Shown: positions 1 through 13,773 of the stretch, in pieces
Numbering within the stretch: position 1 is the stretch's first letter
Layout: every line of letters begins with the position of its first letter
DNA from: Cryobacterium ruanii
GTDB taxonomy: Bacteria > Actinomycetota > Actinomycetes > Actinomycetales > Microbacteriaceae
Direction of reading: 5' to 3'
DNA length: 64,000 nt
NCBI RefSeq assembly: GCF_004404055.1
Contig: NZ_SOHK01000024.1
Coordinates: forward strand, 97,029 to 161,028
Program-made: the position numbers and the translations under genes
Notes under the pieces: generated by a model
Told to the model about the DNA's origin: nothing
Database searches by the model: none
The model's input: the letters and a program-made list of their open reading frames with translations, nothing else

Positions 1-96
1 ACCGATGCCGACGTCGACGCGCTGCTCGCGGCGCTGCCGGCCGCGCACGCCCAGGCGCTCGCCGCCGGTATGGCCGATCGGGTGCCAGGGCACTGA
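1..96 (+). CDS. C-terminal end of an unidentified protein (possibly cysteine desulfurase)
   Basis: Frame 1 is open from the window edge to a TGA at 94-96 and encodes a short Ala-rich helical tail ([20 protein letters not shown]...). It lies 37 nt upstream of mnmA on the same strand. In many actinobacteria a cysteine desulfurase, which feeds sulfur to MnmA, directly precedes mnmA, so this tail would fit that enzyme. The fragment itself carries no diagnostic motif; the identity is an inference from gene order only. Confidence 0.35.
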   Translation, partial: TDADVDALLAALPAAHAQALAAGMADRVPGH

Positions 97-133
97 CGTT
101 GGCTCCAACGGGCACTCCGCGTACACTCGTTGG

Positions 134-4668
<4,535 letters not shown>

Positions 4669-4911
4669 TTCTCTTCACTTCCTGACTTTTTTTGAACGTG
4701 ACGACGGAGGATCCGGCAACACTTTCGGAGGTATTGAATGGATAAATGTCCCGACAGTCCTAAGCTGTGCGGTAAGCGAGCATGCCTCAGTTTTATCACG
4801 ATCGCGCGTTGCCTACTACTGTGCGCCTTCAAGGAATGGCGGGCGGGGCGCTGGCCGGGTCGAGATCACTCGACTCGGCCAGAGGTGTCCTGTAAGAAAG
4901 AGCGGACGACG

Positions 4912-5748
4912 TCAGAGAATATCGAGCGGTTGCTTTCTGCGGGGCGCCGGAAACGCGCTATCGAGAGACAAGTAATCCTCGGCGTCGAGCACCACGGCGC
5001 CCGCGCCGGCATTCTGGCGCACGTGCTCGGGCGACGAAGCCTTGGGGATCGCGATGACGCCCGGTTGCCGAATAACCCAGGCCAGCGCGATCTGGGCACT
5101 AGTCACTCCGTGCCGTTCTCCCAGTTCAGCCAGTAAGGGATGCTCGAGCAGGGATGGTCCCTGCCCGAGCGGCGAATATGCCATAAGCGGCATACCCACG
5201 CGTTGCTGCCACGGCAGCAGATCAAACTCAATGCCCCGACTGCCGAGGTTGTAGAGCACCTGATTGGTGGCACATCCGTCGGGTACTCGCTTCAGATCAT
5301 CCAGGTCGAAATTCGATAATCCCCAACTCCGAATCTTGCCAGCCGCCACCAGACGGTCGAACCCGTCGACGGTCTCAGCTAGTGGATATCTACCGGCCCA
5401 ATGCAGCAAGTAGACGTCGAGCCGATCGGTATCGAGCCGGCGCAGGCTGCGCTCGCACGCAGCGACGACACCGCTGCGGCTCGCGTTATGCGGGTAGACC
5501 TTGCTTACCAGCACCACCTCGTCACGTCGCCCTCGGATGGCCTCGCCGACCAGTTCCTCCGAAGCTCCGTCGCCATACATTTCGGCCGTGTCGATCACGG
5601 TCAGGCCGACGTCGATCCCCGCGCGGAGAGCCGACAACTCGTTGGTTCGTCTCGCGGGGTCCTCACCGAGATGCCAGGTTCCCTGCCCAATCACGGGTAC
5701 TTGACCGCCGTTAAAAAGATCTGTGTAGCGCATGCGCGTCACGTTCAT
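4912..5748 (-). CDS. Aldo/keto reductase
   Basis: 278-residue NADPH-dependent TIM-barrel oxidoreductase. The catalytic tetrad is visible: Asp and Tyr in IDTAEMYGDG, Lys in LVSKVYPHN and His in YLLHWAG. Cofactor residues appear near the C-terminus (IPKASSPEHVRQN). The frame stays open upstream, but homology begins near MRYTDLFNG; the ATG at 5748 has GAGG just upstream, while an ATG at 5733 is the alternative start. The 5' end overlaps the remnant of a quinone oxidoreductase. The substrate is unknown. Confidence 0.92.
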   Translation of the reverse strand: MNVTRMRYTDLFNGGQVPVIGQGTWHLGEDPARRTNELSALRAGIDVGLTVIDTAEMYGDGASEELVGEAIRGRRDEVVLVSKVYPHNASRSGVVAACERSLRRLDTDRLDVYLLHWAGRYPLAETVDGFDRLVAAGKIRSWGLSNFDLDDLKRVPDGCATNQVLYNLGSRGIEFDLLPWQQRVGMPLMAYSPLGQGPSLLEHPLLAELGERHGVTSAQIALAWVIRQPGVIAIPKASSPEHVRQNAGAGAVVLDAEDYLSLDSAFPAPRRKQPLDIL

Positions 5749-5983
5749 CCACCTCGCATTCCGCTGCCTCGACGTCACCCGCGGCATCCAGCCCCACAAT
5801 CAGCGGAGCACTGCCCGGCCTGACCTGCTGATGGGGTCTCCCGCGCTGGGCCAGGTCGGCACGATCCACCGACGCGGTCCGCATACGGATTTTCACCCGA
5901 CGCGGGCCCGGTGCAGGGTTCAGGAGATTCCGCATCGAAAGTACGGATCCGGTCAGGTTCTGCTCCACGATAATTGTTCTCAT
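5711..5983 (-). pseudogene. N-terminal remnant of a zinc-type quinone oxidoreductase
   Basis: A 90-codon frame on the minus strand resembles the first 75 residues of NADPH:quinone oxidoreductases: an opening beta strand (MRTIIVEQ), then RVKIRMRTASVDRADLAQR and APLIVGLDAAGDVEA, matching the family pattern of ASVNRADLLQR and GLExAGxV. After that the frame runs into unrelated residues and stops inside the aldo/keto reductase start. The nucleotide-binding half is missing. I read it as a deletion remnant that now sits in the leader of the reductase gene; a small free-standing protein is less likely. Confidence 0.5.
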
Positions 5984-6244
5984 ATTTCTAAGTGTGCTCT
6001 CTATCGGTCACCTCTCGCTGAATTTATTGATCCAGGGCGTCGTCGTCGTCGGTGACTCAAGCTTCACTCGATCAGCGCGAAAGGGACCGACCGGATCCGT
6101 TGTCGATTTCTGTCCAGGGAAGCGGACACTGACTGCAACAGGGTCGTGGGGTGTGGCTGCACGGGTGGTGGCGGTCGGCGGATCGGGCTCGCGGCGGCTG
6201 GCGAATAGGATTGGAGTATCCACCCCAATGCGTATCGGAGCACC

Positions 6245-6541
6245 ATGTCTGAAATCACGGCCGAGCAGGTTGCCCATTTGGCATACCTCGCCCGGATCGA
6301 CCTCAGCCCCCTCGAGATCACCGATCTCACCCATGACCTCGGCCAGATCGTCGACTCGATCGCCAAAGTGTCTGAGGTTGCCACAGCCGATACACCGGCC
6401 ACGAGCCATCCGATGCCGCTGACCAACGTGTTCCGCGATGACATCGTCGTGCCCTCCCTGACGGTCGAGCAGGCACTGTCCGGTGCACCCGACCGCGCCG
6501 GAGACAAATTCCGCGTGCCTGCCATTCTGGACGAGGAGTGA
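6245..6541 (+). CDS. gatC: Asp-tRNA(Asn)/Glu-tRNA(Gln) amidotransferase subunit C
   Basis: 98-residue small subunit that wraps between GatA and GatB and stabilises the amidotransferase. The N-terminal pattern [18 protein letters not shown] and the C-terminal [10 protein letters not shown]...[19 protein letters not shown] are typical. GGAG lies 5 nt before the ATG. It is the first gene of a tightly packed gatCAB operon preceded by about 260 nt without a gene, where the promoter must lie. Confidence 0.97.
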   Translation: MSEITAEQVAHLAYLARIDLSPLEITDLTHDLGQIVDSIAKVSEVATADTPATSHPMPLTNVFRDDIVVPSLTVEQALSGAPDRAGDKFRVPAILDEE

Positions 6542-6543
6542 CC

Positions 6544-8091
6544 ATGACCTATCTCACCAAGCTCTCCGCCGCTGCACTGAGTGAACTTTTGGTCAGCAAG
6601 CAGGTCAGCGCCGTCGAGGCGACCCGCGCCCACCTTGACCACATCACGGCGGTCGACACCGACCTGCATGCTTTTCTGCACGTCGCAGCCGACGCCGCCC
6701 TCAACACCGCCGCCGCGATTGATGCCCGCCGCGCCGCGGGTGAGCGGCTGAACCCGCTCGCCGGTGTTCCGATCGCGATCAAAGACGTGCTCGCCACCCA
6801 GGACATGCCCACCACCGCCGGGTCGAAAATTCTCGAGGGCTGGGTGCCGCCGTACGATGCGACCGTCGTCGCCCGCCTGCGTGCGGCCGGGCTGATTCCG
6901 CTCGGCAAGACCAACATGGACGAATTCGCCATGGGCTCATCCACCGAGCACTCCGCCTATGGCGTCACCCGCAACCCCTGGGACCGCGACCGCATCCCCG
7001 GTGGCTCCGGCGGCGGCTCGGCCGCGGCCGTCGCCTCCTTTCAGGCGCCGCTCGCCCTCGGCAGCGACACCGGCGGATCGATTCGCCAGCCGGCCGCTGT
7101 AACCGGCTCGGTCGGCGTCAAGCCGACCTATGGCGGCGTCTCCCGCTATGGCGCTATCGCCCTCGCGTCGAGCCTCGACCAGGTCGGCCCGGTCTCCCGC
7201 ACGGTCTACGACGCCGCCCTGCTGCACGATGTCATCGGCGGGCACGACCCGCTGGATTCCACCTCGCTGACCGACAGCTGGCCCTCCATGGCCGCCGCGG
7301 CCCAAGCTGGCCTCAAGGACGGCGCCCTCAAGGGCGTGCGCGTCGGCGTCATCAAGGAACTCTCCGGTGATGGATTCCAGGCCGGCGTCACCCAGCGCTT
7401 CACGGAGACCCTTGCCCTGCTCGTCGCCGCCGGTGCCGAGATCACCGAGGTCTCCGCCCCGAACTTCGAGTACGCCGTCGCGGCCTACTACCTGATTCTG
7501 CCGGCCGAAGCCTCGAGCAACCTGGCGCGCTTTGACTCGGTGCGCTTCGGCATCCGGGTCAACCCGGAGACCGGTTCGCTCACGAGCGAGCACGTCATGA
7601 GCGCCACCCGTGAGGCGGGTTTCGGTGCCGAGGTCAAGCGCCGTATCATCCTCGGCACCTACGCCCTGAGCGCCGGCTACTACGACGCCTACTACGGCAG
7701 CGCGCAGAAGGTGCGCACGCTCATCCAGCGCGACTTCGCCGCCGCATTCAGCCAGGTCGACGTGCTCGTCTCGCCGAGCGCCCCGACCACCGCGTTCAAA
7801 TTCGGTGAGAAGCTCGCCGACCCGATGGCCATGTACATCAACGACGTCACCACCATCCCGGCCAACCTCGCCGGAGTGCCCGGCATGAGCATCCCGATCG
7901 GACTGGCACCAGAAGACGGCCTCCCGGTCGGCCTGCAGATCATGGCCCCGGCCAAAGCGGATGCCCGCCTCTACACCGTCGGCGCTGCCATCGAGCAGCT
8001 GCTCGAGGCGAGATGGGGGCACACCATGCTCAGCCAGGCTCCAGCCCTGACACCGACCGAAATGTTTGCCAGCGAAGAGGGAGCCGTCTGA
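6544..8091 (+). CDS. gatA: Asp-tRNA(Asn)/Glu-tRNA(Gln) amidotransferase subunit A
   Basis: Amidase subunit that releases ammonia from glutamine for transamidation of mischarged tRNA. The 515-residue product has the Ser-cisSer-Lys triad: Lys in PIAIKDVLA, and the amidase signature [13 protein letters not shown] followed by [12 protein letters not shown]. The ATG at 6544 is preferred over an in-frame GTG at 6538 because GAGGAG (6533-6538) lies at proper distance from the ATG. It follows gatC by 2 nt and its stop shares one base with the gatB start. Confidence 0.97.
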   Translation: MTYLTKLSAAALSELLVSKQVSAVEATRAHLDHITAVDTDLHAFLHVAADAALNTAAAIDARRAAGERLNPLAGVPIAIKDVLATQDMPTTAGSKILEGWVPPYDATVVARLRAAGLIPLGKTNMDEFAMGSSTEHSAYGVTRNPWDRDRIPGGSGGGSAAAVASFQAPLALGSDTGGSIRQPAAVTGSVGVKPTYGGVSRYGAIALASSLDQVGPVSRTVYDAALLHDVIGGHDPLDSTSLTDSWPSMAAAAQAGLKDGALKGVRVGVIKELSGDGFQAGVTQRFTETLALLVAAGAEITEVSAPNFEYAVAAYYLILPAEASSNLARFDSVRFGIRVNPETGSLTSEHVMSATREAGFGAEVKRRIILGTYALSAGYYDAYYGSAQKVRTLIQRDFAAAFSQVDVLVSPSAPTTAFKFGEKLADPMAMYINDVTTIPANLAGVPGMSIPIGLAPEDGLPVGLQIMAPAKADARLYTVGAAIEQLLEARWGHTMLSQAPALTPTEMFASEEGAV

Positions 8092-9596
8092 TGACAAGGT
8101 CCGAATTGATGGACTACGACAAAGCACTCGAACTGTTCGAGCCGGTGCTCGGCTTCGAGGTGCACGTCGAACTGAACACCAAAACCAAGATGTTCTGCGG
8201 CTGCGCCAACGAGTTCGGCTCCGGCGCCAACACGAACACCTGTCCTACCTGCCTCGGCCTGCCCGGCGGGTTACCGCAGGTGAATAAGAAGGCGATCGAA
8301 TCGAGCATCCGTTTGGGGTTGGCTTTGGGGTGTGAGATCGCGGAACACTCGCGGTTCGCCCGCAAGAACTACTTCTATCCCGACACGGCGAAGAACTTTC
8401 AGACCAGCCAGTACGACGACCCGATCTGCCACGACGGATCCATCACGATCGAACTCGAGAGCGGGCGCCTGGTCACCGTCGAGATCGAACGCGCCCACAT
8501 GGAAGACGACGCCGGCAAGCTCACCCACATGGGCGGCGCCACCGGACGCATCCAGGGCGCTGACTACTCGCTCGTCGACTACAACCGCGGCGGCGTGCCG
8601 CTGGTCGAGATCGTCACCCAGATGATCGAGGGCGCCGAACACGACGCCCCCGAGATTGGCAGGACCTACGTCGCGGCCATTCGCGAGATCGCCAAGGCGC
8701 TCGGCGTCTCGAACGCCCGCATGGAAGAGGGCAACGTGCGCTGCGACGCCAACGTCTCCCTGCGCCCGCGCGGCTCGAACGTGCTCGGCACCCGCACCGA
8801 GACCAAGAACGTGAACTCGCTGCGAAGCGTCGAGCGCGCCGTGCGCTACGAGATCCAGCGCCAGGCGGCCGTGCTGCACGCCGGCGGCACCATCACGCAG
8901 GAGACCCGGCACTGGCACGAAGACACCGGCCGTACGAGCGCCGGTCGGCCCAAGAGCGACGCTGACGACTACCGCTACTTTCCCGAGCCCGACCTGTTGC
9001 CGATGGCGCCGTCGCGTGACTGGGTCGAAGAGCTGCGCCTGACCCTGCCTGAGCCGCCCGCAGCCCGCCGCAAGCGTCTGCAGGCGTCCTGGGGTTTCGT
9101 GAACCTCGAGTTCCAGGACGTCGTCAACTCCGACCTGCTCGACGCGGTCGAAGCGACCGTCGCCGCCGGGGCATCCGCGCAGGCCGCACGCAAGTGGTGG
9201 ACCGGTGAAATCGCCCGACTCGCCAACGTGGCCGGAGTCGCCGCCGACTCGCTCGTGACGCCGGTGCAGCTCGCCGCGCTGATCGAACTCGTCGAGGCCG
9301 GGACCCTCACCGACCGCCTGGCCCGCCAAGTGCTCGAGGGCGTCATAGCCGGGGAAGGCACTCCGGTCGAGGTCGTCGAGAGCCGTGGCCTCGCCGTGAT
9401 CTCCGACGATGGCCCACTCATCGCGGCCATCGACGCCGCGCTGCTGGACCAGCCCGATGTGCTCGCCAAGATCCGCGACGGCAAGGTGCAGGCCGCCGGC
9501 GCCGTCATCGGCGCGGTCATGAAGGCCATGCGCGGGCAAGCGGATGCCGCGCGCGTGCGCGAACTCGTGCTCGAACGCGCCCAGGCGATCGAGTAG
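8091..9596 (+). CDS. gatB: Asp-tRNA(Asn)/Glu-tRNA(Gln) amidotransferase subunit B
   Basis: Kinase-like subunit that binds the mischarged tRNA and phosphorylates its Glu/Asp before amidation. The 501-residue product carries the signature [10 protein letters not shown], the zinc-type CGCANEFG...[11 protein letters not shown] segment, and [14 protein letters not shown]; the C-terminal YqeY/tail domain ends at VLERAQAIE. The frame extends upstream inside gatA, but the ATG in TGATG at 8091, with GAGGGAG ahead of it, gives the family N-terminus. Presence of gatCAB implies the indirect route to Gln-tRNA and/or Asn-tRNA. Confidence 0.97.
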   Translation: MTRSELMDYDKALELFEPVLGFEVHVELNTKTKMFCGCANEFGSGANTNTCPTCLGLPGGLPQVNKKAIESSIRLGLALGCEIAEHSRFARKNYFYPDTAKNFQTSQYDDPICHDGSITIELESGRLVTVEIERAHMEDDAGKLTHMGGATGRIQGADYSLVDYNRGGVPLVEIVTQMIEGAEHDAPEIGRTYVAAIREIAKALGVSNARMEEGNVRCDANVSLRPRGSNVLGTRTETKNVNSLRSVERAVRYEIQRQAAVLHAGGTITQETRHWHEDTGRTSAGRPKSDADDYRYFPEPDLLPMAPSRDWVEELRLTLPEPPAARRKRLQASWGFVNLEFQDVVNSDLLDAVEATVAAGASAQAARKWWTGEIARLANVAGVAADSLVTPVQLAALIELVEAGTLTDRLARQVLEGVIAGEGTPVEVVESRGLAVISDDGPLIAAIDAALLDQPDVLAKIRDGKVQAAGAVIGAVMKAMRGQADAARVRELVLERAQAIE

Positions 9597-9599
9597 AGC

Positions 9600-9872
9600 A
9601 TGGGTGGTCAGAGCACTGTTTTCGGAGTGGGCGTGCAGGTCATCGTGCACCTTGACCGCACCCGTTTTCCCGACTCCCTCATCGACGACCCGATCGGCGT
9701 GATCGTGGCGCCGGGAGAGTCGGAGGGAGCCGGGCTCTACGCACCGACCGTGGTGCGGGAGAAGTTCTGGGTCGTGCGGTTCGAGGAACCCTTCTTCGGC
9801 CTCGACGGTTCCGGCCCGCACGATTCCGCTCGCATCCCGCAGGGCTTCCTGGAAGCGGCGCCGGACGCGTGA
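9600..9872 (+). CDS. Conserved-looking hypothetical protein
   Basis: 90-residue soluble protein, not recognised. It starts 3 nt after the gatB stop and ends overlapping the next gene by 4 nt, so it sits inside a co-transcribed run. The sequence has an alternating beta pattern (GVGVQVIVHL, IGVIVAPG, KFWVVRFEEPFFG) compatible with a small beta-barrel or beta-sandwich. There is no signal peptide or membrane segment. The tight packing supports it being a real gene. Confidence 0.7.
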   Translation: MGGQSTVFGVGVQVIVHLDRTRFPDSLIDDPIGVIVAPGESEGAGLYAPTVVREKFWVVRFEEPFFGLDGSGPHDSARIPQGFLEAAPDA

Positions 9873-10978
9873 ACGTGACCACTGCGCAGCCGGACGGGCG
9901 GGAACCGTCGCCCCGGGACATCCGTCGGTGGCGGCAATACCTGGCCGACGAGCAGGCGGAGGCTGCGGTATACCGCGACCTCGCCAACCGACGGGCCGGC
10001 GAGGAACGTCAGATTCTGCTCGCCCTCGCTGACGCTGAGGGTCGACATGAAGAGCACTGGCGGCAACTGCTCGGCGCCAGCCTCGGCTCGCCCCGGCGCG
10101 GCGCGCTACGCACCCGATTTCTTGGACTACTCGCCCGCCGGTTCGGATCGGTCTTCGTGCTCGCCCTCGCCCAGCGGGCCGAGGGCCGCTCGCCTTACCA
10201 AGCGGATGCCGACGCGACCAACGCTATGGCCGCCGACGAGACCGTGCACGAAGAGGTCGTGCGCGGGCTCGCCGCGCGCGGCCGTAAACGCCTGTCGGGT
10301 ACCTTTCGGGCTGCCGTGTTCGGCGTCAATGACGGACTCGTCAGCAACCTCGCCCTCGTGCTCGGCATCGGGGCGACCGGTGTACCGGCCGCGACTATTC
10401 TGTTCACCGGCATCGCCGGGCTGCTGGCCGGGGCGCTCTCGATGGGCGCGGGTGAGTACGTGTCGGTGCGGTCCCAGCGGGAACTGCTCGAAGCCTCCAC
10501 TCCCGCGGCGCCGGCCAAGAGCGTGCTCTCGCACCTCGACCTCGCCGCCAACGAGCTCACCCTGGTCTACCGGGCCCGTGGCATGTCCGAGGTGGAGGCC
10601 GAGACCTACGCCCGTGGCGTGCTGGCTACGGCCTATGCCGCCACCGGACCGATCGACGCGGTGAACAGGCAGGTGCCGCAGCCCGACGAACACGAGGCCA
10701 TAGGCACGGGAACCGGCGCCGCCTTGTCGAGCTTCTGCTTCTTCGCCTCCGGCGCGCTGCTCCCGGTGCTGCCGTACCTGTTCGGCATGAGCGGCTACGC
10801 GGCCATCATCGTCGCGACCGTACTGGTCGGCGTGGCGCTGCTCGCTACCGGTGCCGTCGTCGGCCTGCTCTCGGGCGGTCCTCCGCTCAAGCGCGCCCTG
10901 CGGCAACTCGTCATCGGCCTCGGCGCGGCCGCGGTCACCTACCTTCTCGGGCTGGTCTTCGGTACGTCGATCGGCTAG
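9869..10978 (+). CDS. VIT1/CCC1-family transporter with N-terminal ferritin-like domain
   Basis: 369-residue membrane protein. Residues about 10-135 form a rubrerythrin/ferritin-like domain with Glu-rich helices (YLADEQAEAAVYRDLA, GRHEEHWRQLLG, ADETVHEEVV) whose spaced E and H residues could bind iron. Residues about 145-369 are the VIT1/CCC1 transporter: FGVNDGLVSNLALVLG, then GLLAGALSMGAGEYVSVRSQRE and three further hydrophobic helices. Such proteins are expected to export or store Fe2+/Mn2+. The GTG start overlaps the previous gene by 4 nt; the end overlaps the convergent Cache gene by 4 nt. Confidence 0.9.
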   Translation: MNVTTAQPDGREPSPRDIRRWRQYLADEQAEAAVYRDLANRRAGEERQILLALADAEGRHEEHWRQLLGASLGSPRRGALRTRFLGLLARRFGSVFVLALAQRAEGRSPYQADADATNAMAADETVHEEVVRGLAARGRKRLSGTFRAAVFGVNDGLVSNLALVLGIGATGVPAATILFTGIAGLLAGALSMGAGEYVSVRSQRELLEASTPAAPAKSVLSHLDLAANELTLVYRARGMSEVEAETYARGVLATAYAATGPIDAVNRQVPQPDEHEAIGTGTGAALSSFCFFASGALLPVLPYLFGMSGYAAIIVATVLVGVALLATGAVVGLLSGGPPLKRALRQLVIGLGAAAVTYLLGLVFGTSIG

Positions 10979-11781
10979 CTTGGCGCCAGGACGGCCGCGG
11001 GACCGGCCACGACGGCGAGCTCGGTTCGGCCGCACCACTGGAACGTGTGTGCTCCGTGCAGCCCCACTGCGCCGTCCGTTGACGCGGGGTCAGCCAAGAG
11101 CTTGGTCAAACCCGGCAGACGCAGCAGCGCGCCGGTCGCGAGGTGGGTGTCGGTCGAGACAACCACCCGGCCGCTCGCGTTGATCACCGTCACCGCAACA
11201 GCGTCGGCGCCAAGGAGGGGAACGAGATCGCGCTCGATCTCATCGACGGACAGGTCGATCCCGACGACGCCGATGAGCTCGTTGCCGCCGCGGTACACCG
11301 GCAGCGTGAGCGTCAGGGTGTACTCGTCGGTGCATAAATAGTCCACATAGGGGCCGGTGATATGCCGTCGTCCGGTTTGTGCCGGAACCCGCCACCACTC
11401 CAGAGCGGTGTAGTCCCGAAAATTCTCGTCGAGAGGGTCTTCGAGCGTTTCCAAATGACGGATGCCGTTGGCCGGCAGCCTCGGCGACGCCGCGTTCTGC
11501 CCGCCCAGCCACCAGGCCAGGTGCCAGCCCAGAAAGCCGGGCGCGGAGACGAAGCCGGCCCCGATCACGCACCCGACTGGGTCGGCGAACTCGCGGCGCA
11601 CCAGCTCTTCAACCAGGGAGTCGAGTTCGGCCCGGTCGGCCACAGTGCCGGGGCGCGCGGCGTAGCGCTCAACGAGGTCGGCCCACTGTTCCAACCGGGC
11701 GAAGACCGGGTCGAACACGGCGGCAACGGATGTCACACAGGCGCCGGTACGCGGCGTCTTCTGCTCGGGCGTGATGGTCAT
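10975..11781 (-). CDS. Soluble Cache-domain protein
   Basis: 268-residue protein whose central part (about residues 60-240) reads as a PAS-like Cache sensor: FRDYTALEWWRVP, GPYVDYLCTDEYTLTLTLPVY and GVVGIDLSVDEIERDLVP are typical of dCache ligand pockets. Unlike most Cache proteins it has no signal peptide, no transmembrane helix and no attached kinase or chemotaxis domain. It is the distal gene of a two-gene unit with the FadR-type regulator (4-nt overlap), divergent from a polyamine-type ABC importer. A role as cytoplasmic ligand sensor for that system is inferred. Confidence 0.8.
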   Translation of the reverse strand: MTITPEQKTPRTGACVTSVAAVFDPVFARLEQWADLVERYAARPGTVADRAELDSLVEELVRREFADPVGCVIGAGFVSAPGFLGWHLAWWLGGQNAASPRLPANGIRHLETLEDPLDENFRDYTALEWWRVPAQTGRRHITGPYVDYLCTDEYTLTLTLPVYRGGNELIGVVGIDLSVDEIERDLVPLLGADAVAVTVINASGRVVVSTDTHLATGALLRLPGLTKLLADPASTDGAVGLHGAHTFQWCGRTELAVVAGPAAVLAPS

Positions 11782-12584
11782 GCGGGAGCCACGGTCCGTA
11801 CCGCTTCGGTTGTGCTGCCGGTCATCGTCGACCCGCCTTTCTGTTCCAGAAGGGACTTGGCTTCAATCAGCCACTCGATGGATTCGGTGATCTGTGAAAC
11901 GGTGAGCTGCCGTGCCAGGGCGCCGTCCTCGGCGACGAGCGCAGCGACCGTCTCGCGTTGCACCGCACGGCAGCGTTTCCGACGAAGCGGCTCTCGCAGG
12001 CCGAGCCAGAGCAGCGCGCCGAACTCGGCCTGCAACCGCAATTCTTCGCGCACGAGGCGGGCGGAATGGCTGAGCGCGGCCACTTCGAGACGGAAGGTGC
12101 CCTGGCCGCGGCGTGCGGCATCCGCTGTGCCGGCATCGGTGCGGTCGAGGACGCGCTCGAGGTTGTCGATGTCGGCCGCACTGGCCCGGTCGGCGGCGAG
12201 TTCGGCCGCGAGGCCGGCGATTGCGGAATAGTGCACGCCGAGGTCCCGCAGGTGTACCCGGGACCAGGCCAGCAGGCGGTCGTCCTGCAAGTTTGTCGAA
12301 CCTTCGCCGGCGAAGGTGACGAAGCTGCCGCCGTCGCGACCGCGCTTGGTGTGCACGAGGTTGTTGCGGCGCAGAATCTCAAGCGCTTCGCGAGCGGTGA
12401 CGGTGGCGACGCCGAGCTGGCGGGCCAGTTCGGCTTCGCTCGGCAGCCGTTCGCCGTCGTGCAGCACCCCGAGCACGATGGCGTCGGTCAGGCGCTGCAG
12501 CACCAGTTCGGCGCGGCCCGCGCCGTCGAGGGGAGCGAAGATGGCCGCGCGCGTTCCTGATCCGGCACGGATGGACTGCGGCAT
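11778..12584 (-). CDS. FadR-subfamily GntR transcriptional regulator
   Basis: 268 residues. A winged-helix domain at about 25-95 (ERLPSEAELARQLGVATVTAREALEIL, then NNLVHTKRGRDGGSF) is followed by an all-helical FCD-like ligand domain with conserved His/Asp (LEVAALSHSARL). It is divergent from the potA-like gene with about 120 nt between them, so it probably controls that importer and itself. I see no convincing palindromic operator in the intergenic space by eye. Confidence 0.9.
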   Translation of the reverse strand: MPQSIRAGSGTRAAIFAPLDGAGRAELVLQRLTDAIVLGVLHDGERLPSEAELARQLGVATVTAREALEILRRNNLVHTKRGRDGGSFVTFAGEGSTNLQDDRLLAWSRVHLRDLGVHYSAIAGLAAELAADRASAADIDNLERVLDRTDAGTADAARRGQGTFRLEVAALSHSARLVREELRLQAEFGALLWLGLREPLRRKRCRAVQRETVAALVAEDGALARQLTVSQITESIEWLIEAKSLLEQKGGSTMTGSTTEAVRTVAPA

Positions 12585-12703
12585 GGGCGGCTCTTTTCAG
12601 GTTGTGACACGACCGTAACATCTCGGCGCACTTTCATGACATCTAACTCCATATGATTAGCCTGCAAGTGAGCAGGGAGTCAGTGGATGACAGAGGAGAT
12701 CAT

Positions 12704-13750
12704 ATGACCGGTGCGCAGCCCGCCATCCGTTTGACCGGCCTGACCAAGAGTTTCGGTAGCATCAACGCCGTCGACGGCGTCGACCTCGACATCGTCGAGG
12801 GGGAATTCTTCTCCATGCTCGGGCCGTCCGGGTCGGGCAAGACCACCGTCTTGCGCCTAATCGCCGGCTTCGAGCAGCCCACGAGCGGATCGATCGCGCT
12901 GCGCGGCCAGGACGTCACCGACCGGGCACCGTTCGACCGGGACGTCAACACCGTTTTCCAGGACTACGCCTTGTTTCCGCACATGAGTGTGCTCGATAAC
13001 GTCGCTTACGGGCTGCGCGTGCGCGGAGTCGCCAAACGAGCCAGGCACGAGCAGGCCAGAGCGGCCCTCGACACCGTGCGCCTGGGCGGTTTCGCCGATC
13101 GGAAACCCAGCCAGCTCTCGGGAGGGCAACGCCAGCGGGTGGCCCTGGCCCGCGCCACCGTTGTGCAGCCCAAGGTATTGCTGCTCGACGAACCGCTCGG
13201 CGCGCTTGACCTCAAGCTGCGCGAGCAGATGCAGGTCGAACTCAAGGAACTGCAGCGCAGCCTCGGCATCACGTTCATTTTCGTCACCCACGACCAGCAG
13301 GAAGCACTCACCCTCAGTGACCGCATCGCCGTCTTCAACGAGGGCAGGATCGAGCAGCTCGGCACCCCGGCCGAGATTTACGAGCGCCCGGCTTCGCCCT
13401 TCGTCGCCGCGTTCGTTGGCACCTCGAACATCTTCGACGACAACATCTCGCAGGCGCTGCTCGGTCGCAGCGGCACAAACTCGGTGCGCCCCGAGAAGAT
13501 CAGCATCATCACCGAGAACCTGCCCCTCGTCGCCGATCGCGCCGCGACCGGGGTTCTCGCCGAGGTGATCTATGTCGGCAGCAGCACCCAGCTCATCGTC
13601 GACCTCGACGCCGGAACGCGCGTCGTGGTGCTCGAACAGAATGACGCGCACCGCGTGACGACCAACGGTCGCGGCGCGCGCGTGACGGTCGGCTGGAACG
13701 ACTCTGACATCGTCGCCCTCACGGCTCCCGCTCTTACTTCCCGCCCCTGA
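12704..13750 (+). CDS. potA: ABC transporter ATPase, spermidine/putrescine type
   Basis: 348-residue import ATPase energising uptake of polyamines or related compounds. Walker A is GPSGSGKT (residues 40-47), signature [14 protein letters not shown], Walker [12 protein letters not shown] with the family H-loop in FVTHDQQEA, and a C-terminal TOBE-like region ([10 protein letters not shown]...). The ATG at 12704 follows GAGGAG; the open frame upstream is not homologous. It begins a potA-D-B-C order with short gaps, indicating one operon. Confidence 0.9.
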   Translation: MTGAQPAIRLTGLTKSFGSINAVDGVDLDIVEGEFFSMLGPSGSGKTTVLRLIAGFEQPTSGSIALRGQDVTDRAPFDRDVNTVFQDYALFPHMSVLDNVAYGLRVRGVAKRARHEQARAALDTVRLGGFADRKPSQLSGGQRQRVALARATVVQPKVLLLDEPLGALDLKLREQMQVELKELQRSLGITFIFVTHDQQEALTLSDRIAVFNEGRIEQLGTPAEIYERPASPFVAAFVGTSNIFDDNISQALLGRSGTNSVRPEKISIITENLPLVADRAATGVLAEVIYVGSSTQLIVDLDAGTRVVVLEQNDAHRVTTNGRGARVTVGWNDSDIVALTAPALTSRP

Positions 13751-13773
13751 CCGATTCACGAATGGAGAAAGTC

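Noticed and set aside
4738-5136. Plus-strand frame between the formaldehyde-dehydrogenase-like and aldo/keto reductase genes
   Set aside because: Its second half is antisense to the reductase gene and the first half has no homology; the space is better read as the promoter region of the dehydrogenase.
6064-6681. Minus-strand frame across gatC and its upstream region
   Set aside because: Antisense of gatC, no homology; the upstream gap most likely holds only the gatCAB promoter.
8271-9821. Minus-strand frame across gatB
   Set aside because: Antisense shadow; His/Asp/Gly-rich translation without any motif.
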